From the NCBI GenBank assembly GCA_028386065.3, contig JAKUCV010002171.1, forward strand, positions 1 through 64,000: a DNA stretch of 64,000 bases, given 5' to 3'. The notes beneath the pieces were generated by a model. That model was not told where the DNA came from, did no database searches, and was given only the letters and a program-made list of their open reading frames with translations. Both the position numbers and the translations under genes were made by a program. This document shows, one piece after another, positions 1-12,304 of the stretch. Each line of letters opens with the position of its first letter. Positions within the stretch are counted from its first letter, which is position 1. The stretch comes from Turnera subulata (lineage: Eukaryota > Streptophyta > Magnoliopsida > Malpighiales > Passifloraceae).

Positions 1-253
1 AGAGCCTCCACTTGAGGTAATCCACACGTCTACGTAGATAATCCATCTCAGGAACAGAGAGGTCTAGTTTCTCCCTCAATTCACGGACTTCCTCCTTCAA
101 AGAGGAATTTTCTCCACGGAGCTCCTTGATGCGCTGGTCCATAGACCAGCAAGCTCTTCTCGCTGACATCAGATCCCTGGTCCTTTCCTCCAGGGCGCGA
201 TGGGCCATTTCAGCTTCGCTACGGCTAGCACCTCTACTCCTAGGAAAACGCAT
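1..253 (-). CDS. Antisense coiled-coil frame in the LTR element (partial, runs off the window)
   Basis: From an ATG at 253-251 on the minus strand an open frame of 84 codons runs to the window edge without a stop. The product is rich in Arg, Glu, Leu and Lys, with heptad-like spacing of Leu/Val (for example ELREKLDLSVPEMDYLRRR), and should form a coiled coil. It is antisense to the retrotransposon, whose LTR promoter points to the right, and lies between the (unseen) pol and the 3' LTR. Additional open frames, sense or antisense, at this position are known for Tat-lineage elements. Function unknown. It is too short in this window to exclude a chance frame, but its composition is protein-like. 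Confidence 0.5.
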   Translation of the reverse strand, partial: MRFPRSRGASRSEAEMAHRALEERTRDLMSARRACWSMDQRIKELRGENSSLKEEVRELREKLDLSVPEMDYLRRRVDYLKWRL

Positions 254-603
254 TGTTGCTTCAGAATCGTAAAGCTATCTATAGCTCACCCTCTAAACAG
301 GTACTTGGGGGCTACAGCCAGCTGGGAGATTTATAGGCCTTCCTCTTTAGGAGTTACTTGGGGACTATAAAGAGGAACAACGTGGGCTACCGTTACTTCT
401 AAATCATTGGTTGGCCATTAATGGGCAAGTAGAGTGGAGCAATTAAATTGAGAAGGCGTTTCCGCCTGAGAGAACAGCCGCAAAATCAAGTCGAACATGC
501 AGAAACTCAAAGGGCAGCTTTTCACCTCTACCCTTTGAGTTGGGGGCTACTGATGACATGGGCTTAGAATAGAGACCAAATTGAGCAACATAGACCCGTG
601 AAT

Positions 604-769
604 CCAGGCCTATGTCAAAGACCCAAGAGATACGGGTCTATCTCGACCTGGCCCTATAAGGCCCAGGCCCCCACGGTCCAGGTCAACCAGGCCTATGTCA
701 AAGACCCAAGAGATACGGGTCTATCTCGACCTGGCCTTATAAGGCCCAGGCCCCCACGGTCCAGGTCAA
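604..769 (+). repeat. Two 83-bp tandem copies in the LTR U3 region
   Basis: Copy 1 is 604-686 and copy 2 is 687-769. They are nearly identical; the visible difference is one base in the GGCCCTATAAGG stretch. They lie about 35 bp upstream of the LTR TATA box, where duplicated enhancer units often occur in LTR promoters. Each copy contains inverted GGCCT/AGGCC-type motifs. Confidence 0.85.
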
Positions 770-802
770 CTCAGGGTCCATATGACAAGGCTCTCAGTTC
801 CC

Positions 803-810
803 TATAAATA
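803..810 (+). promoter_or_regulatory. LTR TATA box
   Basis: TATAAATA preceded by CC and followed by a GC-rich then CA-repeat leader. Its position in the middle of the LTR fits the U3/R border. Confidence 0.6.
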
Positions 811-997
811 GCGGCTGCCTAACTCAAGAAAAGGTACACCCATACACACACACGCACACAAGTAGATTTCACATTTGCTCTTTTATTCTCTCCTCTAAGA
901 TACCCAGTCCTAACTTAGGCATCGGAGTACCTCCGGGGTCACACACCCTGGGCACCCCCGGTGTCCTTTATCTTCCTCTTTTGCAGGCCTTGCATCA

Positions 998-2439
998 CTA
1001 AGATCCTACCACACATAGACCTTCTTTAATCAAGTAAATCTCTGATTTATCATGTATAATCCTACAAGATGGACAAAAATGATCAGGACCAAAAAATTTG
1101 CAGGGATTAATAATAAAAAAGTATTTAATAGTTGTAGATGCAAAAAAGTTGTGGGAGTATCAGCACATACTATTTAATAGCTTTGTTCTATTGTATGAAC
1201 ATTTTTTCCTCAGATTTTGGACACTTTTTACGGCTCATTAAAGGACATTTTCCCGCCCTCTCCAAGCGCACACAGCTAGCTGGAAAAGACGAGGCTTTGT
1301 CAAATGAAATGATTTCACTTCACCTTCCATTTTAAATGAGAATGGACGGAAACATGTGTACTAGTTCTGGTTTCTAGAGTCAAAGGTTAATTTACTCCTC
1401 CACAAGGAAAAAGTCAAGGTAATAATTTTTTTTTCAGTTAGGCAACCAGCAAGAGCATATGGGATGTTAACCTTTATGAACCGACCATATGACATGTTCA
1501 ACACAATCATCCTCTGCAGACTTCAATTCTTCCTTCAATTATGTTGCCTTTAACCCAAAAGGACAAAAGCCCAAAAACAATTGTACCTCATCCACTAGGC
1601 TTTAGCAGTTTTAATTTTAACGCTATCTCGCCCTTGACGTCTCATGCTAGAAATGATTTCTACTCTACTTAATTCCAGCTTCGGCACATTGTTTTGAACA
1701 CGTCCAAACCTACAACAACCCTACCTATAACGATAAATAATTAAAGAAGCTGTCTAAACAGACAGCAAGAGACCCCATTTGTCGATCAGCAATTGAGATA
1801 TGCGTCATGCATTTTATGCCATTGCCTATCATTTGCCAATTAATTTAAGGAGGTTTCTGGGAGAGTAGGTGGGTGTTGGGCATTGTACTGTGGCCTTGCC
1901 CATTAATAAGGCCATCATCACGAGGCCGAAGGATTAGAACACCAAATAAGCTACTCCAATCTATAGGGACCAGTAACATAGAAGCAAAATATCCCCATGC
2001 TTTCCATATCCAAACGGAAAAGAAATATGCACATAATTTGTGCCACTCCCTGACTTTTAAAATACTTCTACCAGCAGCGAACCAGAGATAGTGAGTTCAA
2101 AACTTGCAGAGACTTTCACCGAAGGCAACTCGCATAAACATACATTTTTCCACCAACTCCCGTGCTTTTTGCATTTCTCTCACCTTAAAAGAAGCAAAAT
2201 TCTGGACCATTAGCAAGAAGCCAAGAAGCTTTGAAACAAATTTGTAGTACTATTATTACCCTTTTTTCTCTTTGAAAAGAACATACGTGGCACTAACAAT
2301 ACACAAGAGACCCACCACCTGGCGCAGTATAATCAGTCAACTCACACCAGACAACAAATAATGCTATTCCCCCCCCCCCACTTTTTACCCCACAAAACAA
2401 AACCAAGAAAACGCCTCCTCCTCCTCTGTTCACGTACGT
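998..2439. other. Intergenic, no gene seen
   Basis: AT-rich sequence between the LTR and the NPH3-family gene. Short open frames here have no recognisable similarity. There is a run of C residues near 2370-2380. The last few hundred bases should include the 3' UTR of the minus-strand gene ending at 2440. Confidence 0.5.
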
Positions 2440-4842
2440 CTATTCTTGATGATGATGATGATGCTGCCTCACTTTCCTCCCATTCACCACCGACTGTTCA
2501 TGCGAATCACACACCTGCGTCTTAAACTTGCACCCAAACTTCCTCGACAACGACCCTTTCCACCCTCCACCTTTATCCCCATTACTCCCTCCTTTGTCCA
2601 TCTTCTCGATCACTTTCTTCATTGTGGAACACTCCCTCTCCAGCTGCTGCACCCGCGTCCTCATGCTATCCATGTCCAGCCGCAGCACCTGATTCTCCCT
2701 CACCGCCGCTCTCCACGTTGTCCCGCTACTCCCCGCCACCGCCGCCACTGCCACTGCCACTGCCCCTGCCATTTCACCTCCCTCCCCTAGCTCATTCTCC
2801 TCCTCCTCCTCCTCCACCGCAGCATGTCCCTGCCTCAGCAAAGACGGCCGCGCGGGATCCGCCTCCGCCGCGATCAACGTCCCCGCGATTGCCTGCCGGA
2901 GCTGTAACTGCTCGAAGAACAACACCTGCACCACCGCCCGCAGCGGGAGCCGCTCGTTCTGCGCCGCGTGTGTGCACGCCTCTAGCGTCAGCTTCTGACA
3001 CTCCATTACCCCGCATATCTTCTCCCGCTCCGCCTCCGATATCCACGGATGCGCCTTCCAAAACAGAACAAAAACACAACATATAGATAATATAATCAAC
3101 AGACATGCAATGCATTGATAAAAATGTTAGGCTAACGAATTTGTGTAAACAATCTGTAACTAACTAACTAACCTTAAGGTACACGTCTACTGCTCTGTAT
3201 AAACCGTCGTCGAAGAGTCTGGCCTGTTCCGGCGACGAAATTGCGAGATTATAAAATCGATCAGGTTTCAGATTAGCGTCGGATGCGATCTCCGCCAAGT
3301 AACCGTCGATTAGTTTCCCGACGAGCATCAACGACGGTGACCTCGGGTGATTATCACCGACAACACCGGCGGCGGCGCCGTCTTCCTCCTCCTGCTCCTC
3401 TTCGATCCCGTCTCGGTTTCTCTCATCTTCGAGACCATCCAGAAAGTAGCCGAGGATCCTCTCTATGCAGTCCACGTCGTATAACGTCTCGTTCAAGTAG
3501 GAGTAGCTAGGGATGAGCAAATCGTCCAGCGTGGCTTGCTCCAGCTGTGACCCTATCTTCTTCTCCAGAGCGGAACGGCACTGCTCTGACGCGTTTAGTA
3601 TGTTGGCGGTTCTCAACAAACCGAAGAGGAAGCGCGTGGCGGTTGAGGATCTGGAACTTCTCCGTAACGGAAGACTGGCGATGACGGTTTCCAGCAGTTC
3701 TTTCTGCTCGGCCTCCGATGGTACGGATGATCCCGAAGAGGACGGTTTCCGGTTTGATCTCGAAATTCCGGGGATGTACTTCTTGGCGTAGTGCATTAAA
3801 CAGCTCTCGATGATCTCCGGGCTCAGATCTTTCGCTTTCATAGCATGGATTAGTTGCTTAAACAAAGGCAGGCTCAGGTGTGAAAGTTCATCCAACCACG
3901 ACTCTGCATTGTTACCACCTCTACCGCCGCCGCCTCCTCCTCCGCTTACTCTCCTCCGGGCGGCGGATTCCAGCCCGTTCCACAATGCCTGGTTGGACGA
4001 AGCCGCGGAACTGCCGGTTCTGTTGTTTCTTATCTTATTGTCGTTGACCGGCCAGCCGAACAGGGCGGGATCGGCGGAGGAAGCACGGGAAGCGATGGAA
4101 TCGATGCAGCGCTGAGGAATGCCGAGGGAGTCGGCGAGGGGCATCACCCGCTCGCAGGATTTCAAGGCCTTGACGGATTCCTTGAGGCTCTTGAGGACGG
4201 ACTGGGAGAAGAAGAGTTCGGTCTTGGAGATGAGGTTGTCCTCGGAGTACTCTTCCGTCATCTCCAGCACCTCTCCGGCGCAGCGGAGGGGCGCGACGTT
4301 GGATGCGGTGAGGTCGATTTTGACCCCGTAGCAGAACTTGGCTGCCATCTCGAACGTGTCGGAGCCGCCGGGGAAGTCCGGGAGGGAAATATGGCAGTGA
4401 ACCTCTTCGATTTCGTCCGATTCCGGGTCTTGCTGTTGCTGCTGCTGCGGTTCCGCCTGGGTTGGGTTGGCCTCTTGCTCGGTGATTAGTTCATGAAGCT
4501 TCCTGCTCTTTGACATCAAAGGAAACTGAACCATCGAGAAACAAATCAGAAACAAGAAAAAGCTGAAAACTAGGGTGTGTTATTAACTCTAGTAGGTAGT
4601 TAGTTTATAAGTTGACCTTGTGGAGATGGAAGGTCATGTCTTGGACCTCGATGACAATGTCGCTAGGGAGGCCAGTGGTGCAAAACCTGCAAGAAAAATG
4701 TGACTCAAAAACGTTACTATAGAATTTTGGAGCAGAGAAGAGGACATGAAACTGGAAAAGGACAAACTGGTGTATCTGCGTGTGTGTCTGTGTCAAAAAC
4801 TAACCATGCTTGGCCTTTGGAAGTAGGTTTCTCGGCGGCCAT
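2440..4842 (-). CDS. BTB/POZ and NPH3 domain protein, At5g67385-like
   Basis: Four exons on the minus strand: 4842-4805, 4686-4617, 4525-3173 and 3054-2440. All junctions are GT-AG and phases fit, giving 691 aa. NPH3-family proteins are plasma-membrane-associated adaptors of CUL3 ubiquitin ligases in phototropin and auxin-linked signalling. The BTB domain covers about residues 15-125 (LPSDIVIEVQDMTFHLHK, then FCYGVKIDL). The NPH3 domain fills the middle (from about 240 to 555). A coiled coil lies at about 606-641. The C-terminus has the family KFGCKFKTQVCDSHE motif and ends in a His run. The start is the MAAEKP methionine at 4842; an in-frame upstream ATG at 4938 has no family support. The protein is longer than Arabidopsis relatives because of Gln, Glu, Ala and Gly runs. 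Family assignment is secure; orthology to At5g67385 is from memory of the sequence. Confidence 0.92.
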
Positions 4843-7332
4843 GATGATGTCAAAGACAAAATGAGAGTCTGCGTTGAAAAAAACTAAGCGAGATCCACCA
4901 TGAGTCTGTCTAATCGGGAAAAACCTGAGGTGGTTCAAATTTCTGGGGGGCTAATGATAGTGGAAGAAGAAGGAGAAGAAGAAGGAGAAGGGGTGAGGGT
5001 ATGTGGTGGGTGAAAACAACCTGTCAGTTGAAGGAGCATAAAAGTGTGAGTATAATGGGGGGAGAAAAAAATGTTTTATGGCAGTGGTAGTGGGATTTTT
5101 TCGGGAGAAACAAATTTGGGGTTTAATATAAAAAAAGGGGGATGGAGACCTTGGAATCCAACAAAACACCAGAACGGACAAATAAAAAAGCTACGTTGTA
5201 CAGGTTTTCGGAAAAGGAAGTTTAAGTTTTGTGTTTTCTATCTCTCTTTTACCAAAATTTCTTTTCCTTTTACTCTGAATCGGATCAGAATCTTAACCAT
5301 TCCCAACTCGGTTCCCTCTGTAGAGTAGAGTGAGTGTTAAGGGAGACTGCTGCAGGAAGAAAGAATTTGTGTGTTTAAGACCTTAGAAGAAAGACCATCA
5401 ACAAATTAATACCCGTGTGTGTTTGTTTATCCATCTTGCATTGCTTGCCAACTGGGCAATCTTTTTTGCTTTTTTGCGTCAATTATGGAATTCTTTCAGT
5501 TTAATATTACATCAATCAACCATTCCATCGTCACGGATTGAGTACGTCCACAAAATGCACCTAGCTTTTTTTGAGGATTAGGTTGGCATACATTATGCTC
5601 ATCACAAAATAACAGAATTTATTACAAAAAAGAAGAAAACATTGGATTTTCTACCAAGCTGTAAGAGTTACGAGTGCTTTAGTATTAGTGATTGACTTAC
5701 CCACTGAAATATTTACAACAGGGATCGCTATCACACATTCACACTCAAGTTGCTGGAATTACTCGTTTTCCCTTGTCATGAAAGCTACTAATGTCTAATC
5801 ATCAAAGGTAGCAATGGAGAAACAAAGTTCCAAATGGAATAGGGTCAGCTTCTTTTAAGGATGGTCCACTTTAGGGAGTAGGTTTCAACACCGTGTGACA
5901 TCGCGATCCCACTAAGCATTGATTTATTAGTACCGGTACGACTGGAGGTCAAGAGACAAATTCGTAAATCATGCGCTCCATGATTAACAACTTACCAATG
6001 ATGTTAGTAGTATAACCAAATATCCAATGCCATGGGATTTTCATTTCATGATTTTTGTGCGGGGAATAAATGTTCACATGCAGAAGATGACCCACAGAAG
6101 GGAAAACTGCATACTTCCAGAGTTTCAGTAGCCGAGTTTTTTGAAGTTTTGATCAATTGGCGTAAAATTCAGGTCTGAATATCAGGAAAAAAAATTGTCT
6201 CCCATTTCTAATTTATGGCAGCTTGCCTACCACCCTCCCCTACATGCCCACACATTTATAACCGTATTAATGACGTGACAGGAATGATATGTGGCCATAG
6301 CCATTCATGAGACCTCAGCTAGAAGGTCTTGCATAATTTGGTAGAAGGGGGAGGAGAAATCAGAAATGGAAAGCAAACAAGATTAATACTACAATACTGA
6401 ATGATGGTCAAATGTGGATAATTATCCAATTATTGCATCTAAACTTTTGGTTAGCAATGGCCATGCCTATTGTCAGCAACAGTGGCTATCGGAACAAAGC
6501 ATACCCCACCACCTTAAGCTGAATCTTCTGATGTAATAATTGCCTTTGAATGGAATTTTAAAGTAATGGAGATCATTACAAGAGTGGACTAAGAAAATGG
6601 AGCCCTTTATATGTTCTATATTCATGTGGTTTTGTGAGTAATCATTAGACAAAATGCACAAAATGATGGCTTGGCTCATTTGGACATACGTTTCTTTGGG
6701 GAATGTAGCTTCTGGGTGACTTGTTAGGAGGACAATAAGAGCCAAACAATAAAGAGCCAAATATTTACCAAGGTCAGATCATGCTCTTATTATTATCTAA
6801 TGCAAATTGTGGGTCACATTTCTTACTCGAGATCAGTCCAGACGCTCCCAAGTGCTGCAAAAAATTACAGGCCACCTTCATATTCTAGCTGGAATCTATT
6901 TGCACCTAAAGTTTCAAATCGAGATCACACTGTGGCTGGCGTACCGGTAGTACCACAACAAATACCAAGTGGGCAAAATTAAAGGAGGGGAGGACATAAA
7001 TCTTGACAAAATCATCCACTCATGCGTTAAACAAAAGCATATTTAAGATAAACTCACCTTAATTACATAATGTAGCAAGAGCTTGATTGTTTATTAATTA
7101 AACCTTACACACCAGAAAGGAAAAAAAAAGGACATATATAGTGGTCAATTCAATATTGACCAGATTAAACTATTACATGAATGCTTAATCCTCATTCATT
7201 ATTAAGGTATCCTAGGTAGACAAACATGGTGGTAGTAGTAGTAGTAGTATACAATGGCATCCATTATTTTTGCGTACACCCCCATTCTGAGCCTGTAAAA
7301 TGGCACGAGAGGACCGTGCAGAATAGCACATA
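4843..7332. other. 5' region of the NPH3-family gene and intergenic space
   Basis: On the plus strand 4955-4995 is a GAA/GGA-rich run, which is a pyrimidine-rich leader for the minus-strand NPH3 gene. The rest is AT-rich and without convincing genes. A (GTA)6 microsatellite lies at 7232-7249, within the probable 3' UTR or downstream flank of the small gene ending at 7333. Confidence 0.5.
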
Positions 7333-8073
7333 TTAAGCTTTCTGAACACCTGCAAGATGGTTTACCAAAAGATTAACATAAGACGCTCAAAAGCAGAGGA
7401 AAAGTTAAAGAAACCAGTATGCATCTATCCCATGTCTTTACATACTGTAAAGCATGTCACACTTTTCAAATACTATCATCTACAACTGGTACAGCAGAAA
7501 GAAGAGGTCATCAAACGTTTGGAGAGAAATATATTATGTCAATACTGCCATCTTTATTGGTCTTTGACGCTAAGTCAAATTCTATGATAAACAGGGATGC
7601 ATGCTTAATAATGATTCAATTAACTAAGACCATAAACCAAACACTTTGACACACAGAACATAAACAAAACAAGACCCTAAAAAAGAATGCAATAGAAACG
7701 AAAAGGATTGCAACCAAACCACACTAGAATAATCATCTTCTGGGTTTCTTGAATCTCAAACAAAATCAGTAGAATGCATTAATTAAACTGATCTGGATAA
7801 CTATGAACACGTAATACCCATTTGAAAAATTGCAAGATATATTAAACTTATATATACATACACACACACATTACCTGCGGTAGTTGAAGCAGATTGTGGT
7901 ACCAGGGGTTGTTGCAGAGTAGCTTTCTCTTCCGGTGGGATAACAACACCAGGCCATGATTTGCACATGCAGTGTTGTCCCTTTTCTATACTATTGTAAA
8001 CACCAGGAAGGTGATTCCCACATCCTCCCCAGGAGATTTTGCCGCATTGCTTGCAATTGACTCTGTAGCACAT
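7333..8073 (-). CDS. Small cysteine-rich conserved protein (about 71 aa)
   Basis: Exon 1 is 8073-7875 and starts MCYRVNCKQCGKISWGGCGN; exon 2 is 7349-7333 and adds only the last codons (GVQKA, stop). The intron is about 525 bp with a CAG/GTAATG donor and a TTGCAG acceptor. The pattern CxxCxKxxWxGCGxHxP followed by a CxC pair is a short, widely conserved eukaryotic family of unknown function, also seen in fungi. The cysteines could bind zinc, but that is inference. The tiny last exon is supported by frame and splice signals only. If it is wrong, the frame would read through the donor into AT-rich intron sequence. Confidence 0.65.
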
Positions 8074-9484
8074 ATTGGCTTTTACTGGTGATCTTTTTTT
8101 TGGTTCTGGGACTTATGTGTTACGTATCCTGACCTTGCTTCACAAGTTTCTTAAATAGTAATTCCTTCAAGTTGAAGTCATCGCCGTTCTCTCATAAAGT
8201 TAAAAATTGATGAAACAAATGTTCTTGGAGCTACCGGTTGCTTAGTAGCTATTGGGTACAATGTTCCAAATCTGCGGAATTAGTTAGTAGTTAACGATGA
8301 TGAAGATTATAGACGAATCAACAGCTATCATACATATATGCTCTTGCGTCTGCGAGTAAACGCATCTCCCCTGTGAGACAAGGATGCCCCTCTGGCAAGG
8401 AATGTGGAGAGAAGACAAGAGCAAAGGCTAATTCTTGGTGTATTACCCGAGACAAATAAGATTATCGAGAAAGCATAATTTGGTTGGTACTAGAAGAACA
8501 TCCATCTTCCGCACTTTCAAACCTGATTCAATCGGCAGTTAGCTCTTGTCTGATTTTCAGAATCCAAAGGTTGTTTACCCTCGCTCTCGTCTCACCTTGG
8601 TCATTACTGCAATTTGTTACTGAGGTCTCTCCCATCTGTGGTAACGCCCACAACAGGCGCCAAACACACCTATAATTAGTCAAATCAAATGTAACAACTA
8701 CGTGATCAATCGGCCCAACCCGACTAAAATCACAGCTGCACTAAGCTCAATGCCAACCATTCCCTTTAATAGGCTGTCAACATGGAAAGCGTCAGCTTGG
8801 TACGATCACCTCTAGGAAACCATGCATATCCCAGCAGGTCTATTCCATTCCTTGTAATGATAACAAACCCATGCTTTCCTATAGCAAATACTGATTTCTA
8901 ATACATAATAACTACTACCAAACAGCCGAGTATTGCTGAAAGAGTAGAATTTAGGATAAGATCAGACATGCCATCAGCATCAGGCACGTAACTAGTTTGT
9001 CTCCATTCTCCAAGACATAACTAAGGGCTTAATTAGATTTCCTCGGAAAACTTTTAAAAGTTTATAACACGTGCAAGCAAAATATTAATCCTCAAGCAAA
9101 CAACAGCCTAGTCAGATGAGATGGGGAACAAAACACCAGAAAGCAGCTGCTTAGAAGGCTCAAAAGACGACAAACATCATATGACTTCTGGAAGGACTCT
9201 TCTAGCGGTCAACGTTACAATAGATGAAAGCATTTTTGAAAATTTTTAAGGCAGGAGCATCTCATGGCAAAATCATGTTAATAATACCAAGGAGTATAAG
9301 ATGTTAGCTAGAATCTGGTACATAACCTATCTGGAAAATATAGCATAACCATTGCCCTAAGAAGTATAGACTAAATAGTAGCTGCCATGACATCAATACT
9401 TGAACAGCAAATTATCTGGAAGATCAACATTTTCCTCATTTGCAGTATGAATAACAAAGGATGAACAGTTCAAAGTTTGGACCT
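8074..9484. other. Intergenic, no gene seen
   Basis: It contains the promoter side of the small cysteine-rich gene and the 3' UTR side of NASP. AT-rich, with only short frames that have no recognisable similarity. Confidence 0.45.
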
Positions 9485-12162
9485 CTAAGAGGCATTGCCA
9501 TCTCCTTTGTTTGATGAAGGGTCCAATGATGATTTCTTTGAGGGGCTTGATTCTGCAGTGCCTGTGCTTGTCAACACTCGTTTGACTCCTCGTCCAACGA
9601 CTCCAAGATGCGTGACTCCAGCAGCCCCATTACCATTAGTGTGAGCGGTGGAAACAGTTGGAGAGTCAAAACCTCCACTGCTGTCGGCAGTAGCCATTTG
9701 TGAAGAGCTTGTGGCAGCTGGGGTTGAACTCTTCTCACTACCTTTACCCTTGGCAGCCAACATTCCAAGGATGTCTGAAATAATGGACTTAGGGTTCAGG
9801 GCTAGCTGTTGCAGATCTTCAAGCTGCACATCCAAAAACATTCACAGTTCCAAAAAGGGAATTAGAGCAATTCAAATAGTTAAAAACCTTAAAAGGAAAT
9901 CAATCTACACTTGCCTTCTTTTCTAGCTCGCCAGACAGGTCAGAAAGTGTTTCTATCTCTGCTTCTTTATCTGGAATGGATTTACCAGTCTGAGATCCAC
10001 TGGACGTGACACCCTTATCTAACTCAGAAGCAGCTGATGATGTTGCTGATTCCGAGGAAGTCTTTACTTCACTTGCAAGGCGCTGCAGCCGTGCCTTGCA
10101 AACTGTTATAGCCTTTTGGCAATATGGAATAGCTTCCTGAGGTTTAGAGCCAATCTCCAAACACAAACAGATCCGGAAATTTCTGAGTTACACAGTTAAG
10201 CTAATGACTAAATAATATTGAAGCAAATCAAAAAAAATTGAGTAGTTAAAGTGCTGACCAAAGAAAAAAAAAAGTGAACCAAACCATTAGTTTGTGATTT
10301 TGCCAGTCATACATACAGAACATTGAAAAACAGTGAACCAAATAGTAAGAAGACAGAATCCCAGGACTCAATTGTAAGTTATCTGTGCCTGAACCTACAA
10401 ACCAAGAACATTTAAGAACCACCACATAAGGCATTGCAGTGCAGGACACTTCTGATATCAAAGATAACAAAACGTTAAATCGTAGAAAAGGATACAGTTC
10501 AGCTATGTATCTATTATCTGGCTCAACAAGTGTTTCCAAAATGGCTAGCGCTTTTTGGTAGTCACTGAGAGATGTTTCAATGTCTTCTGCAGGAAGTATA
10601 CAAGGATACACCATGATCAAGTCAAAAGATTGGCATTAAATGAAGCTATAATGAAATTTCACAACAAGTTGTTTAGGTATGCAAACAGACCTCTTTCCAA
10701 TGCAACTTCAGCCAATGCAGATAGGATGTCAACTTTATCCATTGTGCCGGTTGAGCTTTTCTCCGCAATTGCCCTTGCAACATCAAGCATTTTCCAAGCC
10801 AAATCAAGGTCAGACTCATCTTCATCTCCTTCAGCTACATCCTCGTCATCACTGTCCTCATCACCTTCACCCTGGTCTTCCTCCTCAGCAGCTGAAACAA
10901 GAACAAGGCATAACAGCAGGAGGGTAAGAATCTACTTTAACTTATGATTGATACCAATCCTCTTCCATAGAGCATTCCACAACCAACAACCCAGAAAGCA
11001 CACCACATACCAAGGTAAAAGCTCCTCATAACATATTGAAATGATTTTCCAATGCATTATGGAGGAATAGATGAGAAGCAACTAAAAATCGCTAAAGCAC
11101 ATTATGCCAAAATATTACCCCAAAAAGTTAACTATTAACTTATCGCACAGGAGCTAGCAGTGACGAATTCTACTGCCATAAAAACCAAGAGCAAATTGTT
11201 TCTCCAGAAAATGTCATAGAACCAGAAAAATCATGCTTTTTTAACCATAATAGAAGCCACTCCAAGTGAACAGGTACCAGAACCAACTGATAGAATCCTC
11301 TAAATATGCAAAAAAAGCAAAATGAGAATTCAAGATTGGAAAATTGAGTGAAAATTCATCACTTTTTCCAGCATCTCACATGGCAGTAAATCACCAAAAA
11401 CCCAATCAAATGAAACTTGAATAAATTTCAACTAGTATGCACATATAAGCAACAAAAAGCAGTTCCACTCAGTTACAGCAGAACCAATAGTTTCACTAAC
11501 CATCCTCTGCCGCCCCTTCCGGTTCAGGATGACTAGAACTTCCACCCTCTTCTGGAACGCTCGAAACAGAAGCAGCGGTGGAAGACTCTCCATTCTTAAT
11601 AGACCCCTCCTCGTCGCCATCCTTCTTAGCTTCATTTTCCTTCTTCGGCACCGTACCCAAAGGATCGGCTTCTTCTTGTGCCTTATACAGCAAAGCGCGC
11701 CCGTATTGGTAGTATGCGCCGATACACTCAGGCGAAAGCTCCCCGTGATGCAAAACCCTAAATTGTAATTTCGCCGCAAGTGAAAATTAAAACGTTTTAA
11801 ATACACCTAGCAATTGAAAAGGAAGAAAATTTTAGAAAAAAAAATTTTAAAAAAGAAAAAACATTAAACCCTAACCTGATCTCTAGGGCACGGCTGAAGC
11901 AGTCGACGGCCTCGGCGAAGTCATTCTCCTTGAGCGCCTTGGTTCCTTTCTCCGCCAGCTCGGCGGCGAACTCCAGCGATTTTTCACGGCCGGAGTCCGA
12001 AGTTTCTCCAGCGTTGCCGGTGTTGCAAGTGGAGTCGGTACCACCAAGGGCGGCAGACTGAATGGTGGCTTCGTCGGAGGCTTGGTGTTCTATGGCGGCG
12101 TTAGTGAGGGATTGGTCAGCCACTGTCGTGACTGAGGAGGATTCTGGTGTTTCCTCTGCCAT
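9485..12162 (-). CDS. NASP: NASP-type histone H3 chaperone (SHNi-TPR protein)
   Basis: Six exons: 12162-11876, 11757-11501, 10891-10691, 10586-10496, 10182-9915 and 9823-9485, giving 480 aa, close to Arabidopsis NASP. NASP/Hif1/Sim3 proteins bind H3-H4 and feed chromatin assembly in the nucleus. TPR 1 is at about residues 60-95 and is followed by a long acidic insertion (Glu/Asp-rich, about 105-225), the hallmark of this family. The SHNi-TPR motif is at about 249-285 (EDIETSLSDYQKALAILETL). The tail is Ser/Lys-rich with RGVKRV and a PSKK motif. Intron 5 has a GC donor (AAG/GCAAGT) and is the only non-GT intron seen in the gene. It keeps the family reading LEKK-LEDLQQL in frame, whereas the nearby GT (9910-9909) would shift it. 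The initiator MAEETPE is the first ATG of the frame. Confidence 0.93.
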
Positions 12163-12304
12163 TGTTATGTCCTGTTTTTTTCTTCTCTGTTTGGTTGGTG
12201 GTGTGGATTTTGGGAAATGAAAGAGGGAAAGAGGAAGAGGGGGTATCGGGGATTTTTGCCCTTAAAATCTTTTGATTTGCGCCCCAAAAATGAAACGCCA
12301 ACTT

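Larger units (their letters stand above)
1..997 (+). mobile_element. 3' end of a Ty3/Gypsy-type LTR retrotransposon, cut by the window edge
   Basis: A 3' LTR (551-997) is preceded by about 550 bases of internal sequence. The internal part ends in a G-rich tract (538-550) directly before the LTR, where the plus-strand primer of such elements lies; similar G-rich motifs recur near 303-317 and 355-367. No pol sequence is visible, so the coding body must lie to the left of the window. The TGATG/CATCA ends, the LTR TATA box and the antisense reading frame at 1-253 suggest the Tat group of Ty3/Gypsy elements, where extra antisense frames are known. The lineage is inferred, because no reverse transcriptase is in view. 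Confidence 0.7.
551..997 (+). repeat. 3' long terminal repeat (447 bp)
   Basis: The left end TGATG is mirrored by CATCA at 993-997, giving the usual TG...CA ends with a 5-bp inverted repeat. A G-rich primer tract lies directly upstream. A TATA box sits at 803-810, and a CA-rich leader follows. The right boundary rests on the inverted ends only; the partner LTR and the left target duplication are outside the window. Confidence 0.65.

Noticed and set aside
2446..3086. Two open frames on the plus strand (114 and 154 codons)
   Set aside because: They lie exactly opposite the last NPH3 exon, are made of Pro/His/Ser runs caused by its GC-rich code, and match nothing.
3283..4331. Plus-strand frames of 70-101 codons
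   Set aside because: Opposite exon 3 of the NPH3 gene; no family similarity.
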